The position numbers and the translations under genes were made by a program. This document shows positions 23,860-37,600 of a stretch of DNA of 64,000 bases, one piece after another (positions within the stretch are counted from its first letter, which is position 1; each line of letters opens with the position of its first letter). The notes beneath the pieces are model-generated. The model did no database searches and was not told where the DNA came from. It saw only the letters and a list, made by a program, of their open reading frames with translations. The stretch is taken from assembly GCA_003013855.2 (NCBI GenBank), contig ML058447.1, forward strand, positions 1,736,001-1,800,000, in the 5' to 3' direction. Origin of the DNA: Liriodendron chinense (Eukaryota; Streptophyta; Magnoliopsida; Magnoliales; Magnoliaceae).

Positions 23860-26800
23860 CAATTTGTTGAAGTGGGACCCATCGTTTAAGATCCCCAAAA
23901 CAGTTGGTCTTCCTGGGGTGGATGATGTTGACTTGGCCAAAGCTTTTCAATTCGAGTTGGCCTGGCTCAAAATAGAGAGCTTTCAGGACTTGGTATTGAG
24001 TTGGTTGTCATCTTTTGTGGTTGTAAGTCGGGTGGGTTTCAAGCTTTTCCAAATGATGAAGTTGTTGAAGGCCAGCCTTTATCCTGTTAGAGAGGAAGAA
24101 GGTGGTCAGCCATTTGTTGATTAAAAAAAAAAAAAAAAGACTTTTAAAGATACGAAAAGCTTTATGCTGATTATCGTGCTCGAATTTAAAAAAGGAGATT
24201 AAATGATGTCAGAGCTTTCGGGCTACCTAACGTAAGGAATGCGATGAGAAGACCAGGTTCTTCCATGGTATATAGTCCGTACCAGAGCTCAAGTCAATTG
24301 CAACTCTTCCTTCTTGGTTGACGAGATCAGGTTATTTGAGAAGGCTTCTATTTGTAATGCAATCGTCAATTTCTAATTGAATTTACTCTCAAGCAAGCCC
24401 TAAATGCAACCGAATCTTAAGAATCTATCCTTTGATCATTTCTCTTTGGAGGAAGCTGCCAACATTAAGGCGCCTGTTCGTGAAGAGGAAGTGCAGACTC
24501 TTGATTAAAGCTTGTACGTGTTTCCTCGCTGAGGTTCTCCAGACTCTTGATTACAGCTTGTGTTTCCTTGCCAAGGTTCTCTATCTTCATTAATGGCTCT
24601 CTGTTTGGTTTCTTCTGTGCTGAGGGGTCTTCGTCGGGGAAGATATTCTTTCTCCTCCTTTTTTTGGTGGTGTCTGAAGCCCTAAGAAAGATGTTGGTTA
24701 GGAGTTGGCCTCTTCTAAGATTATGAGTTTGAGAATGTCCCCTAACTCGTCACCAACCTTCAAATTGTTAATGATACTCTCATTTTTTTATGAGGTTAAT
24801 GCATCCATGGTGGACAATCTCAAGAAGATAATCAGATGTTTTGAAGTTGTTTCGAGTCTCAATGTTAATCTAGCCAAAAATGAGTTGCTTAGGATCCACT
24901 TTTCTAAGGAAGAGCTGGCCGATTGGTTGGCACTTTCAATTGTTGGGCCGAGTCTTTTCCCTCTTTCTATCTCGACCTGCCTTTGTGCATAGGTAAGTGA
25001 TGGAGTTTTCCTCCTCATGTGACAGAAGAGAGAGAGAGTGAATTGGAAGTGGCCGGGCACCCGGGCCTCATTGTGGTCGGGCGACCGGAATTCATGTTTC
25101 TGAGCAGCTAGGCTGCTGGACTGTTTTGTCCATTTCCGGGCGCCCCATGGTTTTGGTGACCGGGCGCCCCATGACCCGGCCGGGCGCCCGACCATGTTGG
25201 TCCGGGCGCCCGAAATTCAGATTTTCTCTAAGTGCTCTCGCTGGACTGTTTTTTGGTTGGCCGGGCGCCCCACGGTTTTGGTGACCGGGCGCCCGACTCG
25301 GCGCGAACTGCTTGTACGCAGTTTCCTAATCTGGCTCTAATTCCTCCGTTTTTGGTACTTAAGCACTCCAAAACGGGATTAGGGCATCCCATTGAGTTAC
25401 TAACACGTCCAAGGTGAGAAAGAGAGAAAAAGAGGAAGAGAGAAAGAGAAGAGAGAGAAAGAGGAAGCTTGTAGAAGGGAGAAGTTGCTTGAAGAAGGGT
25501 TCTTCTGCGCAACGGTCGTCTCAGCGCTTCTACGTCCTCGGGATCGGTGAGATCGTTTCTCCTTTACTATTCTCTTGTTGTTTATCCATACCTGCGTGGG
25601 TGAAGAAGTTTGATCCAAGCGGTGTGTGCTTGAGATCGGTTGTAACAGTTTCCTGAGATAGTGGATTGTTGATCTGGACTAGGTCCCGTGGTTTTTACCT
25701 CTTTTGAGGGTTTTCGACGTAAAAACTCTTTGTGTTCGTGTGGTTGATGTTTATTCTTGATTATTGCATTAGCATAGTCCATAATTCTAGTGTATTGGGG
25801 GGCGAGATCCGAAGGTTTGTGTGAAACGCACCCAACAGTAAGCTTGTCAAACATCTCTAGGATTTGGTAACAGAGAGAACGGAGAGACTTGGAAAAGCAG
25901 ACTTTTGTCCTTTGGGAGGTAGAATCACTCTGATTAAGGTGGCCCTCACCAATCTCCATGTTAGTTTTATGTCGCTATTTAGGTGCCTGAAGTCAGTCCT
26001 CGACAGTATTGATAAACTTTGGAGTTTTTTTTTTTTTTTGGTAAAGAGGAGCGTCTAAAGGTAAGTTCCATCTTTGCTCAACTAGAATGAGGTTTGTAGA
26101 TCCTTTGCCGAGGTCGATGCTGAAATTAATTTGTTGGCCTGATGATGTGAATTCTACCCCTTAGGGAAATGAGTCTAGAGATTTGAATTCAAGGATGGAG
26201 CTAGTAGAGGGACATTGTTGCCGGAAAAATACAGTTCATCAACCATGGGTTGGTGGATGTGGGAATCATTATCTATATCAAGCGTCTTTCCATTGGAAAG
26301 TTGTTGCTCATATTGCTAGTAAAGTTCTCTTACTTGGGCTCCGCAATAGGGGATGGTTCAAAGGTTAGATTCTGGGGTGATATCTAGTGCACAGATTCCT
26401 CACTGAGAGATATTTTTCCTTGGTCCTCATATGTTCTTTTGCTAATGCTTTGGTTGATCGCTGCTTCTTGGTGTCTGGATTTGGGAGTGTTTAGACTCCT
26501 TATCGTTGAAATCTGTTTAATTCTGAATTCAATGACTTCCCGCTGCTTCTTTCTTACTTGCGGAGTAAGAGACTAGTTGTGTGGCTTACGGATAAATCAG
26601 ATATTTTTTTTCAATGAAATCTTTCTACTTATTCATTACATTAACATGGAAATTCCACCTCTCGTTGTCATACTGGCCCTATTTGATCCTAAGGTGTTCT
26701 TCTTAAAGTGCCAGCTTTTATATGGCTTACTGTAAGAATAGGGTCCTTACTATCGACAATTTTTGCAAGAGGGCAATGGCATTGCCTAACATCTATCTTC

Positions 26801-27720
26801 TCCGTCTTAGAGATGCCAAGTTGGTGGATCACCTGTTCATTCGCTGCCCTTCGCTTCCTTAGTCTGATCCACCATTGTCTTCTTTCAACTTGTGATGGGT
26901 GATGTCGAATCCAATCAAAGGAACAAGGCATTTTCCTTTCTTGGCATGTTGGTGAGATCAGAATGAAGGTATTGGTCTCGAATTTGGCCACACGGAACCT
27001 CACCATGACCATCAACCCTTGGCGTCGAGATAGAACAGTACTCGTCGAGATAGAGCGGTACTCAACTATTCATCTGCTCATCCAACTATCATGCACTCGT
27101 TACTCACGCAATTAGCGAAGGTTGGGGCTCCAATGATTTCTTTTTTTTTTTCCTCGAAGATTCAAGGGCTTTTGAAAGTGCAACCGTTGTTATAGCTTTC
27201 CCAAGATAGATGAGAGCACAACTGCTCATCCACGTGGCGCCTTCGCATGTAACCATCTGGAAAAGAGTGGTTACATTTTATCGACCATGATCTTTTCTTC
27301 GTTGGACGCTTCGAACATGCTCCAATGCTAACATGGCTAGAACAATTGCTCACACCTATCCAGAGATAACCTAAATACCAAAAACACCCCCAAAAAAATT
27401 ATCTAACCTTCAAATCTCGAGCGCATGCTCTATGCCACGTAGCTCAATCTGCATTGTTAATTAATTTGGTCCGGACAAATTTTGGTACAAACAAAAGGGA
27501 ATGCCTCAGTGGAGGGTTGCCCTCCTCGCTATTCTATGGTCGATCTGGGGTGAAAGGACCCTTCAATATCTTTGTAATAGGAGTGGCTCGTTAATGGGGT
27601 GTCACTAGGACTATCTTGTTCATGGTGTCTTGAAGGGGTGTCAGTTTTATTTTCTTCTCTTGTGTCCTTTTTTTAGGCTTAACCTTTAATAAAGTGCATT
27701 ATTCTTTAAAAAAAATAATA
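23860..27720 (+). mobile_element. LINE (L1-type) relic with 3' tail, split by a solo LTR
   Basis: Plus-strand pieces in L1 order: 'FQFELAWLKIESFQDLV' linker (23930), 'HFSLEEAANIKAP..EEEVQ' (24440), RT palm with a VNDT box (24760), then an interruption by the solo LTR 24998-25837. The frame resumes with 'GGRITLIKVALTNL' (25915), a zf-RVT-like 'KVPAFIWL..DHLFI.C' stretch (26705-26860) and a 'LLAILWSIWGERTLQ' tail (27510). It ends at about 27700 in an A-rich tail (TTTAAAAAAAATAATAATAAATAAATAAA). Stops and frameshifts are frequent. The 5' end is not defined. Confidence 0.85.
24998..25837 (+). mobile_element. solo LTR, copia-type, 5-bp target duplication
   Basis: The 840-bp unit begins TGATGGAG and ends CACCCAACA. 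It is flanked by GTAAG on both sides (24993-24997 and 25838-25842). Removing it rejoins the LINE reading frame. The interior shows GA-rich leader DNA and a 'GTGGTTTTTACCTC...CGACGTAAAAACTCTTTGTG' region typical of copia LTR 3' parts. It also holds repeated CCGGGCGCCC motifs at 25135-25300. There is no coding region and no second LTR. Confidence 0.88.
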
Positions 27721-28607
27721 ATAAATAAATAAATAAAGAGTTGGGTCGCATTCATAGACCCCCAAAACTCCCTTCAATTGGACCATTCTAGCGTGCTTTT
27801 AAATAGATGGTTCGAAGAAAATTGAGCAACGGTCAACAATCAACTGAAAATATGGGAAAAAAAAAAAAAAAAAAAGATAATAAAAAATAGATAGGGTATT
27901 CCAATCTGGGAAATTTTACTGTTATGGACCATCAATAATGGGCTCCACCATATAAGCCACTTGATCACCTAGACGATTGATTGTCCATCCAGTATAAATT
28001 TTCTGGAAACGAATGGGTGCCCACTGAACTGGTCAATGACGGTGGATCTTAGGTCCTTGGCAATTCAAAGCAGCACCCAACTAACGGTCTAGATCAATCA
28101 AAGAGGGCATCCATGATTTGAACCATTCATCAGACAACTGCCAGATCTGATTTAAACCGTCCATTGTTTTTCTAGTATCCGTCTCCTCAAATGTGTGCTG
28201 GCCTGATTTATGTACCTGGTGAAATCTTCATGGTAGGGCCCACCTCATGGAAGGCCTCAGATGGATTAGTATGGCTCCTCTGCACCAAACCTATCACTTA
28301 TTAGCATGTGAGCAGGATGCATGTGAAAATCACAAGCGATGTGCTAGGGCATTAGCTATATTTATACCCTGGAATCTTAAAAGGAGCATTGGGCATATTT
28401 AACAGCCTGATTGCCAATTGGGCCTATGATTCAGCATTCTAGAGTAACATATATGCATGCTATGTGTGTATGGTGGATGAGTAAGCGCCATCTAAGAAAT
28501 GGTGGAAAATGAACTCGCAGTCTAGTAGGTAATTCCCAAATTCCAAGCAACAAGGTGAAGTAGGATTTAACAAGAAATCTATTAAGAACGCTTACTGGGA
28601 GTAATCT
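27721..28607. other. intergenic, no gene recognised
   Basis: A poly-A run (27856-27876) and several short GTGGGCCC-type repeat arms; no frame of interest. It is the 3' flank of the CorA-like gene, whose stop is at 28610-28608. Confidence 0.5.
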
Positions 28608-31600
28608 TTAGCGGATGAGTATATACTCTGCTTCGTTGGGCATCATATGTGCAGCAGTTGGAGGCAAATTATTTCTGTAAGTCGCTTGCCGGACCTTTGC
28701 ATGCTGCTCTGCATCGTGCTGGAACATTGACACCATCTCTTGGAGCTCCAACTTCCTCACTTGAACTTGCTCTTCTGTGATAGGCCTTTTCAACCCAAGG
28801 TAGATCAACCCAAGCCCGATCAGCACTGCTCCTATGCAGAAGAGGATTCCAGCAAACAGACCAAACGCGTATGGGGTATTATCAGATCCGGGAATCCCAT
28901 CCACGTTGATCCCAAAGAGACCGGTGATAATGGAAAGAACAAGGCCACAACCACCAAAAACAGCCAAGTTATGTGTAACACGAAGGCTTCTGTCCTGCTT
29001 GCAACATCAACAACAGGAACATGTTTACATACATTAGGTATTGCTTGGGCTTGGAAGTTTTGAAATGCCATTTTCAAAAATTACAAACCTAGTTGGTCGG
29101 CCCCACATTGACACATCAGCAAGATGTGAATCAAATCCACCTCGATAATGTGTCCCAACAGACACATCACATGTAATTTTAGGGCCTGTTTGGTCTGTTG
29201 TAAGTGCATGTAAACGGTGGTAAATAAGCAATGATGACTTGCTTCAGTATTTCCATCCAATAAAGATGTTGACAGCTACGTAATTTGAAAAGAGACTCCG
29301 ATAGCCTAACGTAATCTATGTGGGCCCTACCATGATGTATGCGTTTTATCCACGCCGTCCATTCATTTTTGTCCGATCATTTTAGGGCATGAGCCCAAAG
29401 ATGAGGCAGATCCAAAACTTCTTAGCCCCCAAGCAGTTTTCAATGGGAGGCATTTAATCCCCACTGTTTTATGCGGTGTGGTCCACTTGAGCTCTGGATC
29501 TGCCTCATCTTTGGGCTCATACCCTAAAATGATCTGAAAAAATAAATGGACAACAGGGATATAATGCATACATCATGGTGGGGCCCACCTGTTACGAGGT
29601 TGAGTTTTTGCCCGATTTTCGAGGTGAAATTCAGGCTCTAATGCAAACAGAGAGCAATTGTCATAATTATGATTTTACTACCATCTACATGCATTTACAC
29701 CAAACCAAAGAGGCCCTTATTGATAATCTCTACTGCAACAAATTTTAAATCGAAATGGACCCTTACAGAAAGCCTACTACCCACATGAATATATATACTT
29801 GCGTGCATACACAATGCATTGCATGTATCATGGATTCATGGACAAGAACGTGAAAGGTAAAAATAAATTGGATAAAGGCAAAAAGCAACATTCATATGCA
29901 TGTATGCAATGTTGATGTACCATGCATGGATATGCACTGATGTCTGTTATACATTTCACGTCCGCCCATGAACATAGATCACACAGCATGTGGTCTAGAC
30001 ATGCCTTTCAGAGATAATACCAACAAACCTGCAACCATGCACGAACAGTGCTCTGCATGACATCCTGAATGGTAAATAGGCGGCCACGGACTGCTTCTTG
30101 CTCCTCTATCATTTCCCTTGTACTCTTTCTTATTCCCTCCAACAAACTCCTCGTAGTAGCCCCCCTCAAATGCTGAAGAAGCTCGAAGACAATCTCCTCT
30201 CTGGCATGCAGTGACCATTTGACTCTAATCACCTGTCGAAAAGGTAAATCTAGGTTTCTTCAATTAATCTATTAGTCATATGGGTCCACTGAGAAACACT
30301 TCACTTCTTGCAAGTTTCTTTTCTTTTCTTTTTCTTTCTTCCTTCCTTTCTTTCCTTTTTTTTTTTTCTCCAAACGAACCAAGAAATTTAATCGTATGGG
30401 GTAAATGGGGTTGTGCACTTCTTTATTGCTTCCTTTCAACATCCAAGGGTGAGTGGGGTTATTTACTAAAAGTGAGGGGTCAGGTGGAAGGAAAATAAAA
30501 GAAGGGGGCAGTTTGACCCAAAAACATAGGTGTCTTTTTGGTTCTTATCCCTATTTAATTTTTCTGATTTATTTATTTATTTTAGATGACTTGATGACCT
30601 ATAGTCTAACTGAAATTATGGCCCTTGATGGAGTGGAAAGGCAAAACAGGATTGGTGCAGCCAACCCCAACTAGTTGGTATGATAAGTCTTAGATGATGA
30701 TGGTGATTATTTTTCAGATTTTTTTGTTCTTTAGAAAATCCAAAAATCTTAAGATTTATGACGCGATTTGCGATTTACAATACAAACAATAAAATTATAC
30801 CTTCTAAAAAAAATTTGTAAAGAAAGAAAGAAAAAAGATCTTTCTTTTCCAAATCATGATTTTTCCTATTTTTAGCCTGTGTAAATAACCACCATTTATC
30901 AATAATGACTATCCACCATTTATCTTTAATGACTAGAAGTATTTCATTATCAGCCATCCAATGGTGTCACCTTTTATGACACCATCTTTTTTTCCTTTAG
31001 GGCCTATTTGATTTTCCATATCCTATGTAAATCCCTTGTCAATAAGTAATTATTACTTTTTCACCTAGTTTGAAAATATGTGAATATTTCTGCTTCGAAA
31101 AGCGGTCCAAAAGTATTGGCTTAAATTTGTGGGTCCCACTATGATGTTGACATATCCGCATCGTCCATCTGTCTTACCAGAACACTTTGGGGCATGAGCC
31201 AAAAAAATGAGGCATATCCAACACTCTTTAAGTGGCCAACAACAAAGGAAACAGTGCCCTTAGTACATCCACCGTTCAAAGTTGTTTCCTTTACGGGGCC
31301 CATATTGATGTTTATTTGTCATCTAACCGTTCATAAGGTCACGTAGACATGGATAAGGGGAAAACACAAATATCAGCTTGATCCAAAACCTTTGAGGGGC
31401 CCAAGAAGTTTTTAACACTAGGCATTCGATTCCCACTGTTTCATGTGGTGTGGTCCACTTGAGCTTTGGATCTACCTCATTTTTGGGCTCATGCCCTAAA
31501 TTTAGTTGGCATAACAGATGGATATTGTTGATAAACCACATACATCACGGTGGACCCCACATTTATTTTGCAGTGTCCCCTTTTTAGCTTTCAAAAAGTA

Positions 31601-34600
31601 GGCTGTCATATTCTGCATCAGGAAAGATGCGGTAATTACTTAAGTAAATAATTATTACCCATTTACAAGGTAATTACCGTTGACATGGAAAATCAAATAG
31701 GCCCTTAGTGGGAATAGGAGTTCCGTCAAAGCAAAGGTGCACGTAAAATGTATACCTGTGTCGATAACCTTCTGATTTCTTGATTCAAAATTACACTCAA
31801 TAGATTCAAGTCCTCTTGATTCCTCCTGTTCAATGTTGGGAATTATTTACGCACTAGCCATAAAAGAAAAGGGAAACGCTGGGAAACACTATTGAACCTG
31901 ACTACATGAGGTGTTGCCAAAACAATTTTTTTTAAAGAGAAATATTACTGGATGTGTAAGGGTACCTATGCACAAACTTCAACTCAACTTCGTCCGATGC
32001 CCCAAATATGTATTTGCGGAACAATCTAAAACAATTGAAAGAAAAAAGTGCCAATAAATAGGTTAACCAGTTTATGGTGCGATTACACTAGCAACAGAGG
32101 AAGTATATAGAAGTGAACATAAGAACCAAAGAAAATAAAGGTAGTGCATCCCTCAATATGGCGAATAACGAAATAAAAGTGAAGAACCTGGGAATTGAAG
32201 TGCAGTTCGAGGATTATGAAATTTCAAAGATAAAAGATTAACAAAACATCGCCTCAAGTTTTAGGCTTACAAATTTTATAGAGAAGGTAATGGAAATTTT
32301 ATTAGAAAACGAGCAAAGCATTACAAAAGGGGAAGTGAATTGCCAATATAAACAGCCCAATGGCTCACACCCTCCTTCGCCAACACCTTGGCATCAGAAT
32401 TAGCATCTCTTCCTATGTGGGTAAACAAAATGTTTTGCCTGGGGGCTGGAACCAAAAGACCTAACTTCATAAACACAAACCACAACTCCCATGGCTTGGC
32501 TCCCACATTCATCACCTCACTACGGACCCTTGATTGAGTCAATCTCCACAAAGGCATCCCCAAAAAACTTGCTACTAAAAATAGGGAGGGCTTCTCTCAA
32601 AAGAGAGACCCAGCCACAAGTGCACTTCCCAAAGGAATTGGACCTAAAAACACATATGAGTGCAACCACTATTGTCAAATGGCATAAGCAATTGCATGTG
32701 ACCCAAGAGAGCTGTGAACACATGTGATCACACAACCCCCAAAAACAAATCCTGAAAAAATATTAAAAAATCGTAAAAAAATCGAGGGAACTGGAAAAAA
32801 CTAACAAAAAAATATGAAATTTTTTATGTAAAAATACTACGTGTAAGAGAGTAACAGAGTCAAGAGAGAATGAGAGTACTAGAGTGTGAGAGAGAGTTAA
32901 GAGAAATTGAGAGAATGAGAGTATTAAAGTGAGAAAGAGAGTAAGAGAGTAATAGAGTAATAGAGTAAATAGAATGAGGAGATGAAAGTGCCTAATTATA
33001 GGCAAAAAGGGAGAGAAAAGGAAGCAAACAAAAAAGTCCCAATGCTCAGAAATCTGATCGTTGGGACATTATGCAAAGTATGAGATGGCATAGTCGCATA
33101 ATTATGGCTTATGTGGTTGCATACTTCTTTGTGAGACCGCATAATGACTAACGGTACAAAAATTGTGTATGCCACTATGGCATATGCAGTCCATGGTCTC
33201 CAAATGGCATGTGTGAGTGCATAATCGCCTATGCCATTGCATATGACAACACCAAGTGCAACCATTTTCATTTGTAGGGATTCCAACAATTCTAGAAGGG
33301 CCCAGGTTACCTAAGGACGGTCCATCAAAATTGATTCATCCAAATACCCACTAGAGGTGGAAAACATTAGGTCGCCTGGATGGCAGTCAGAACATTAGCA
33401 GTTGCAATAGACAACCAATTCCTGATTAAGTCCAACAAGGAAATGCCTAGGAAAAGTCGGCGTGGAAAGCAGCCTAAACACTGATGTTTCCTTTAGTTGT
33501 CTCTTATTCTCGACTCAAAGAACCACTCTTTGAGTTCTCTTTGCTTCCAAATTTCCCAACATAGCACATAAGGGTGCAGCCTCCATAGAACCTTTTCTCT
33601 TTCTTTGAATGAGCAAAAGTCAGAAAGAGCCCAAAAGTAAGAACCTGACCAATTACACCAGCGGCTGAAAACCTCATCAAATTTTTTCCCTAAACACCCA
33701 AGAGATTCCAAACATGTTCGGAAAGGGTTGCCAGATTGAATTAACCTTGGAGCAATGAAGGAAAAGATTATGCACAGTTTCCTCCTCTTCACGAATCATA
33801 CAGAGTTAGGAAGGTATCAACCCATACTCTCTAAATGATCCAAGGTAGGAACTTCATCTCTCACTGCCACCCTCATGAATGCAGTGACTCTTAAGCAGAA
33901 TCCCAAACAATGCAAGAGACAGAGAAACTTCCACCATTGAAAAATCTTGAAAGAAATATTTTGTGGAAATATTACCCAAGGCATTTCTTTTTCACATGTA
34001 GGGCTGTCAATGGGTACCTAGACCCACAAGTACCCAATGGACCCAACCCCATTTTAACAGGTCGGGTCCCATTTATTGAACTTGTTAAGAAATCGGATTG
34101 GGTTTGGGTATCACCTTTTGGAGCCAATTACAAATCAGGTCTACTCGTGTTCGGGTCGGGACCATGCGATGGGCCCAGTTAAAGTCAGGTCAGGTCCAAT
34201 TGGTTTTAATAGTAAAGTTATATATATTTAAGATATATTAATTATGTTGATTATATATATGATACTCCTTTGCCATGAGGAAATTGCTATAAGTCCAAAA
34301 TGTACCAGATCCAATTCATTAGTAGTTCAAATAGAGGGAGATGTTTACATCACTTGGGGTGGAGAAGTAGCAGCATTAAGAGGGGGGTAGAGGACAAGGA
34401 TGGTTCACCACCAGACTTTCGACAAGGATCGATCATGGGGAAGAGCAAACAGTAGGGGCGAGAGCATTAGGAGGAGAAACAATAGGAGAAGTCATTGGCA
34501 ATCATCTAGAGGCAATATTCAAATGAGCAGAAGGTTGCTGCCAGTAGATGGGAGGGGACACAACTCTTACACCCGAAGGAAATTGCCAGATACAATAAGG

Positions 34601-37600
34601 TGAAGGGATTGCTATCGAACCCAATGGGGAGGGATGATGATAGTCAATGGAAAGGAGTAGAGGAGGGGGTAGAGGAGTAGGTGAGGAAGGGAAATGGGTT
34701 AGGGTTGAGAACAATACCAGGAGCCATCAATCACGTAGAAGGCATGATGGAGGACTTAACCTCAAGGAACTCCCAACCATCTTTGTTGACAATTCCCAAA
34801 TGATTGGATGGATTTCCATTTCAAAAGGGTGTTCAGCCAATTCGGGGATGCTCGAGAGGTGGTTATCCCTCATGTTCGGGGCTCTGTGGTCATGCATGGC
34901 TTTGCTTTCGTAAGGATGAACGAGGGAGAGGAATTGGAAAAGGCAATTGAAGGTCAAAGGGTTCGAAGGTTTGCAGGAAAAACCATCTGGGTACAAAAGG
35001 CCCCTTATAGCCCGAAGACCATCAACAGGGAGCAGGATAACAAAAATGTTGAGGCCATGAAGGGGGGAGGGATGCAGAGGAAAGCGGTCCAGGTAGACAA
35101 GAGAAGGGTCGTTAGTAGGGGTTTTCAAAAGGATGTGATCGCGGGTAAACCATCATCCACCAAGGATGAGAGTCGGTCCTATAGAGAGGCACTGGAGTCG
35201 GGGATCAAGGTAATGTCACCCCCGAAGCGCACAACTAAAGCAGATAGCCAGAAGCAATCAAAGAAAAGAGATTGGAAGGTGGACTCTCTAGCAGGCCCGA
35301 TTGTCAAGGTGCACCCCAAGTCATCCATCCAATGCAGTGTGGTGGTGGTGCTCAAGGAAGGAGCGACCACAACTAAGCTGGGACTTGATTTGATGATTCT
35401 TGTGGGATAAAGGAGAATTTGTGTCTCTTTAGACCTTCAGGGAATCACACAGTCTGGGCTTCCTTGTTCTTGCTCGAGAAAGTTGATCGTTGCATCCTAG
35501 GAAGCAACACCAAGATGGCCTGGTTTCTTCCATTTTCAGATGGGAGGATTGGTCGAAGTTTGGCTTTTATGACGTCTGGGTGCAGCTTTGGGACCTTCCT
35601 CTCAAGGCGTGGTTTGTTGAAGCTATGGTGGTGATCACCTCTTGTTTCAGTGAGGTGGTGTTGATAGACGAAGACACTAAGAAGTAGCTTGATCTTTGTT
35701 AAGCTAGAATTAGGGTTCTTGTGAAGAAGATGACCATTTTACCGAGCTATGTTCTAGTTAAGGTAAGTGATGATCAAGTTCTAGTTTGGGTCATCAAAGA
35801 GACCCAGCCTATTTCTCAGGAAGACTGCCCGTCAATGAATCCCCATTTAAACCACCTTCGAAGGATGCCAATGGAGGTTGTTGATGAGGAAGTTCAGCAA
35901 GATGTCATGTGCAGTGGAGGTGTGTCTATGAGGGCCTGTTGTAGAGGGCGGGTCTATGCAGGTGACACATACCCACCTTTCGTACGCTTTCGCTTATGCA
36001 GAGAGACAGGTGGCTACAACTCATACATTAGATTCAAATTCAGGGGGTAGTTGTTATGACAAGCCAACACCTTCACTCCCAAGAGAGGCCACGTGTCCTA
36101 AGGGTAGCGCGAATCTGCCTGTCTTAGCAGATCACCACCATCCAATTATGACAGGTGTGATTGGGACATCAGAGGATTCACACGAGTTTACCAGAGACGG
36201 AGACGACCATCATCTTCCTCGCAGGCTTTCCCTTTGGATGGATGGAGACTTCCATGTGGGGTCCGCCGGGACGATTTGAAGACCCCACATGCATTAGACG
36301 TACATCAGGAAGACCCCCACACTGGGATGATGCATGTATGTTTCTTTTTAGGAGTTTTTAGTCATAGGTTTTCAGTTTTGAGTCGATCCGACCGTTGGAT
36401 CTTGCTGATCAAGCCATCAGGCCACCGAATCATCTAGATTTGGGCCCCTTGGACCCTGATTTTACTATATTATGTTTTTGTTATTTTTTAGGATTTATTA
36501 GATGGTTTGGATTGATTATCAAGAGTTTAATTTGTCTATTTGGATGATGGTCCATGTTACTTATGACAATGGCAATTTTGTAATTTCATTGAAAAGTTAA
36601 TATAAGGGCCTGTTTGATTTTCCATTTCCTTTGCAAATACCCCGGTGATAAGTCATTATTAAATTTTTACCCCGTTTGAAAATTCGGTGTAATTCCTACC
36701 TCGAAAATTGGTCCAAAAGAAGTAGTTCAAAATTATGGGCCCCACCGTGATATATATGATATATCTACTCCGTCCATTAGTTTTACTTGAATATTTTGAG
36801 CCATGAGCCAAAAAATGAGGCAAATCCAACATTCAAGTGGCCCACACCAAAGGAAACAGTGGCCTTAAGAAGTTTTTAACGATAGGTGTTAGATTCCCTT
36901 TTTCCTGAGGTGTGGTCCACCTGAGCATTGGATTTGCCTCATTTTTTGGTCCATTCCCTAAGTTCATTTGACAAAACAGATGGATGGTGTGGATACGCCA
37001 CATACATCACCGTGGGCCCCACATATATTTCTCATTCTCCTCGGTTTTAGCAATAAAAAAGTAGGCAGTCAAATCATACATGGGGAATAGCGTAGGAATT
37101 ACCCAAGGAAATAATCATTATACATTTACAATGTATTTACCTGAGAAATGGAAAATCAAACAGGCCCTAAAAGCTTAAAGGGGGGGGACGTCTAACCGCG
37201 AATGGGCTATTGAGAGTTTTGAGAAGAAAAAAAGAAGAGGAAGAAGTAAGAGAGTTCCTCCTCTAAAAACAGGGTTTTCATCTTTTTCCTTCAGGGTTTG
37301 TATGGAAACCCTCCATTCCAATCAAAGTGTGGAAGGGTATATCAAAGCTTGGTGGCGGGTTCCTCCATATCTTCTTCTCGTTCTTCCTTCAAGGTATTCA
37401 TCTTTCCTTCCTCTTTCTTCATTCACGACTCCTCTAAACCAAAACCCTCTCATCTCATATTCTCATTCTGATTTTTTTCGCCCCCATCAACCACCTTCGT
37501 CAACCCTAAATCTCTAATTCCCTAAATCTGAATTTTATTGGTACCCTTATTTCCTCATGTGGATGTGGTATATTACCTATGCTAGATTGATAGTCCTTAC

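Noticed and set aside
28608..28967. Stand-alone 119-residue membrane protein gene
   Set aside because: Its apparent start is a TTG inside the last exon; a good acceptor at 28995 and conserved upstream exons show it is the end of the CorA-like gene.
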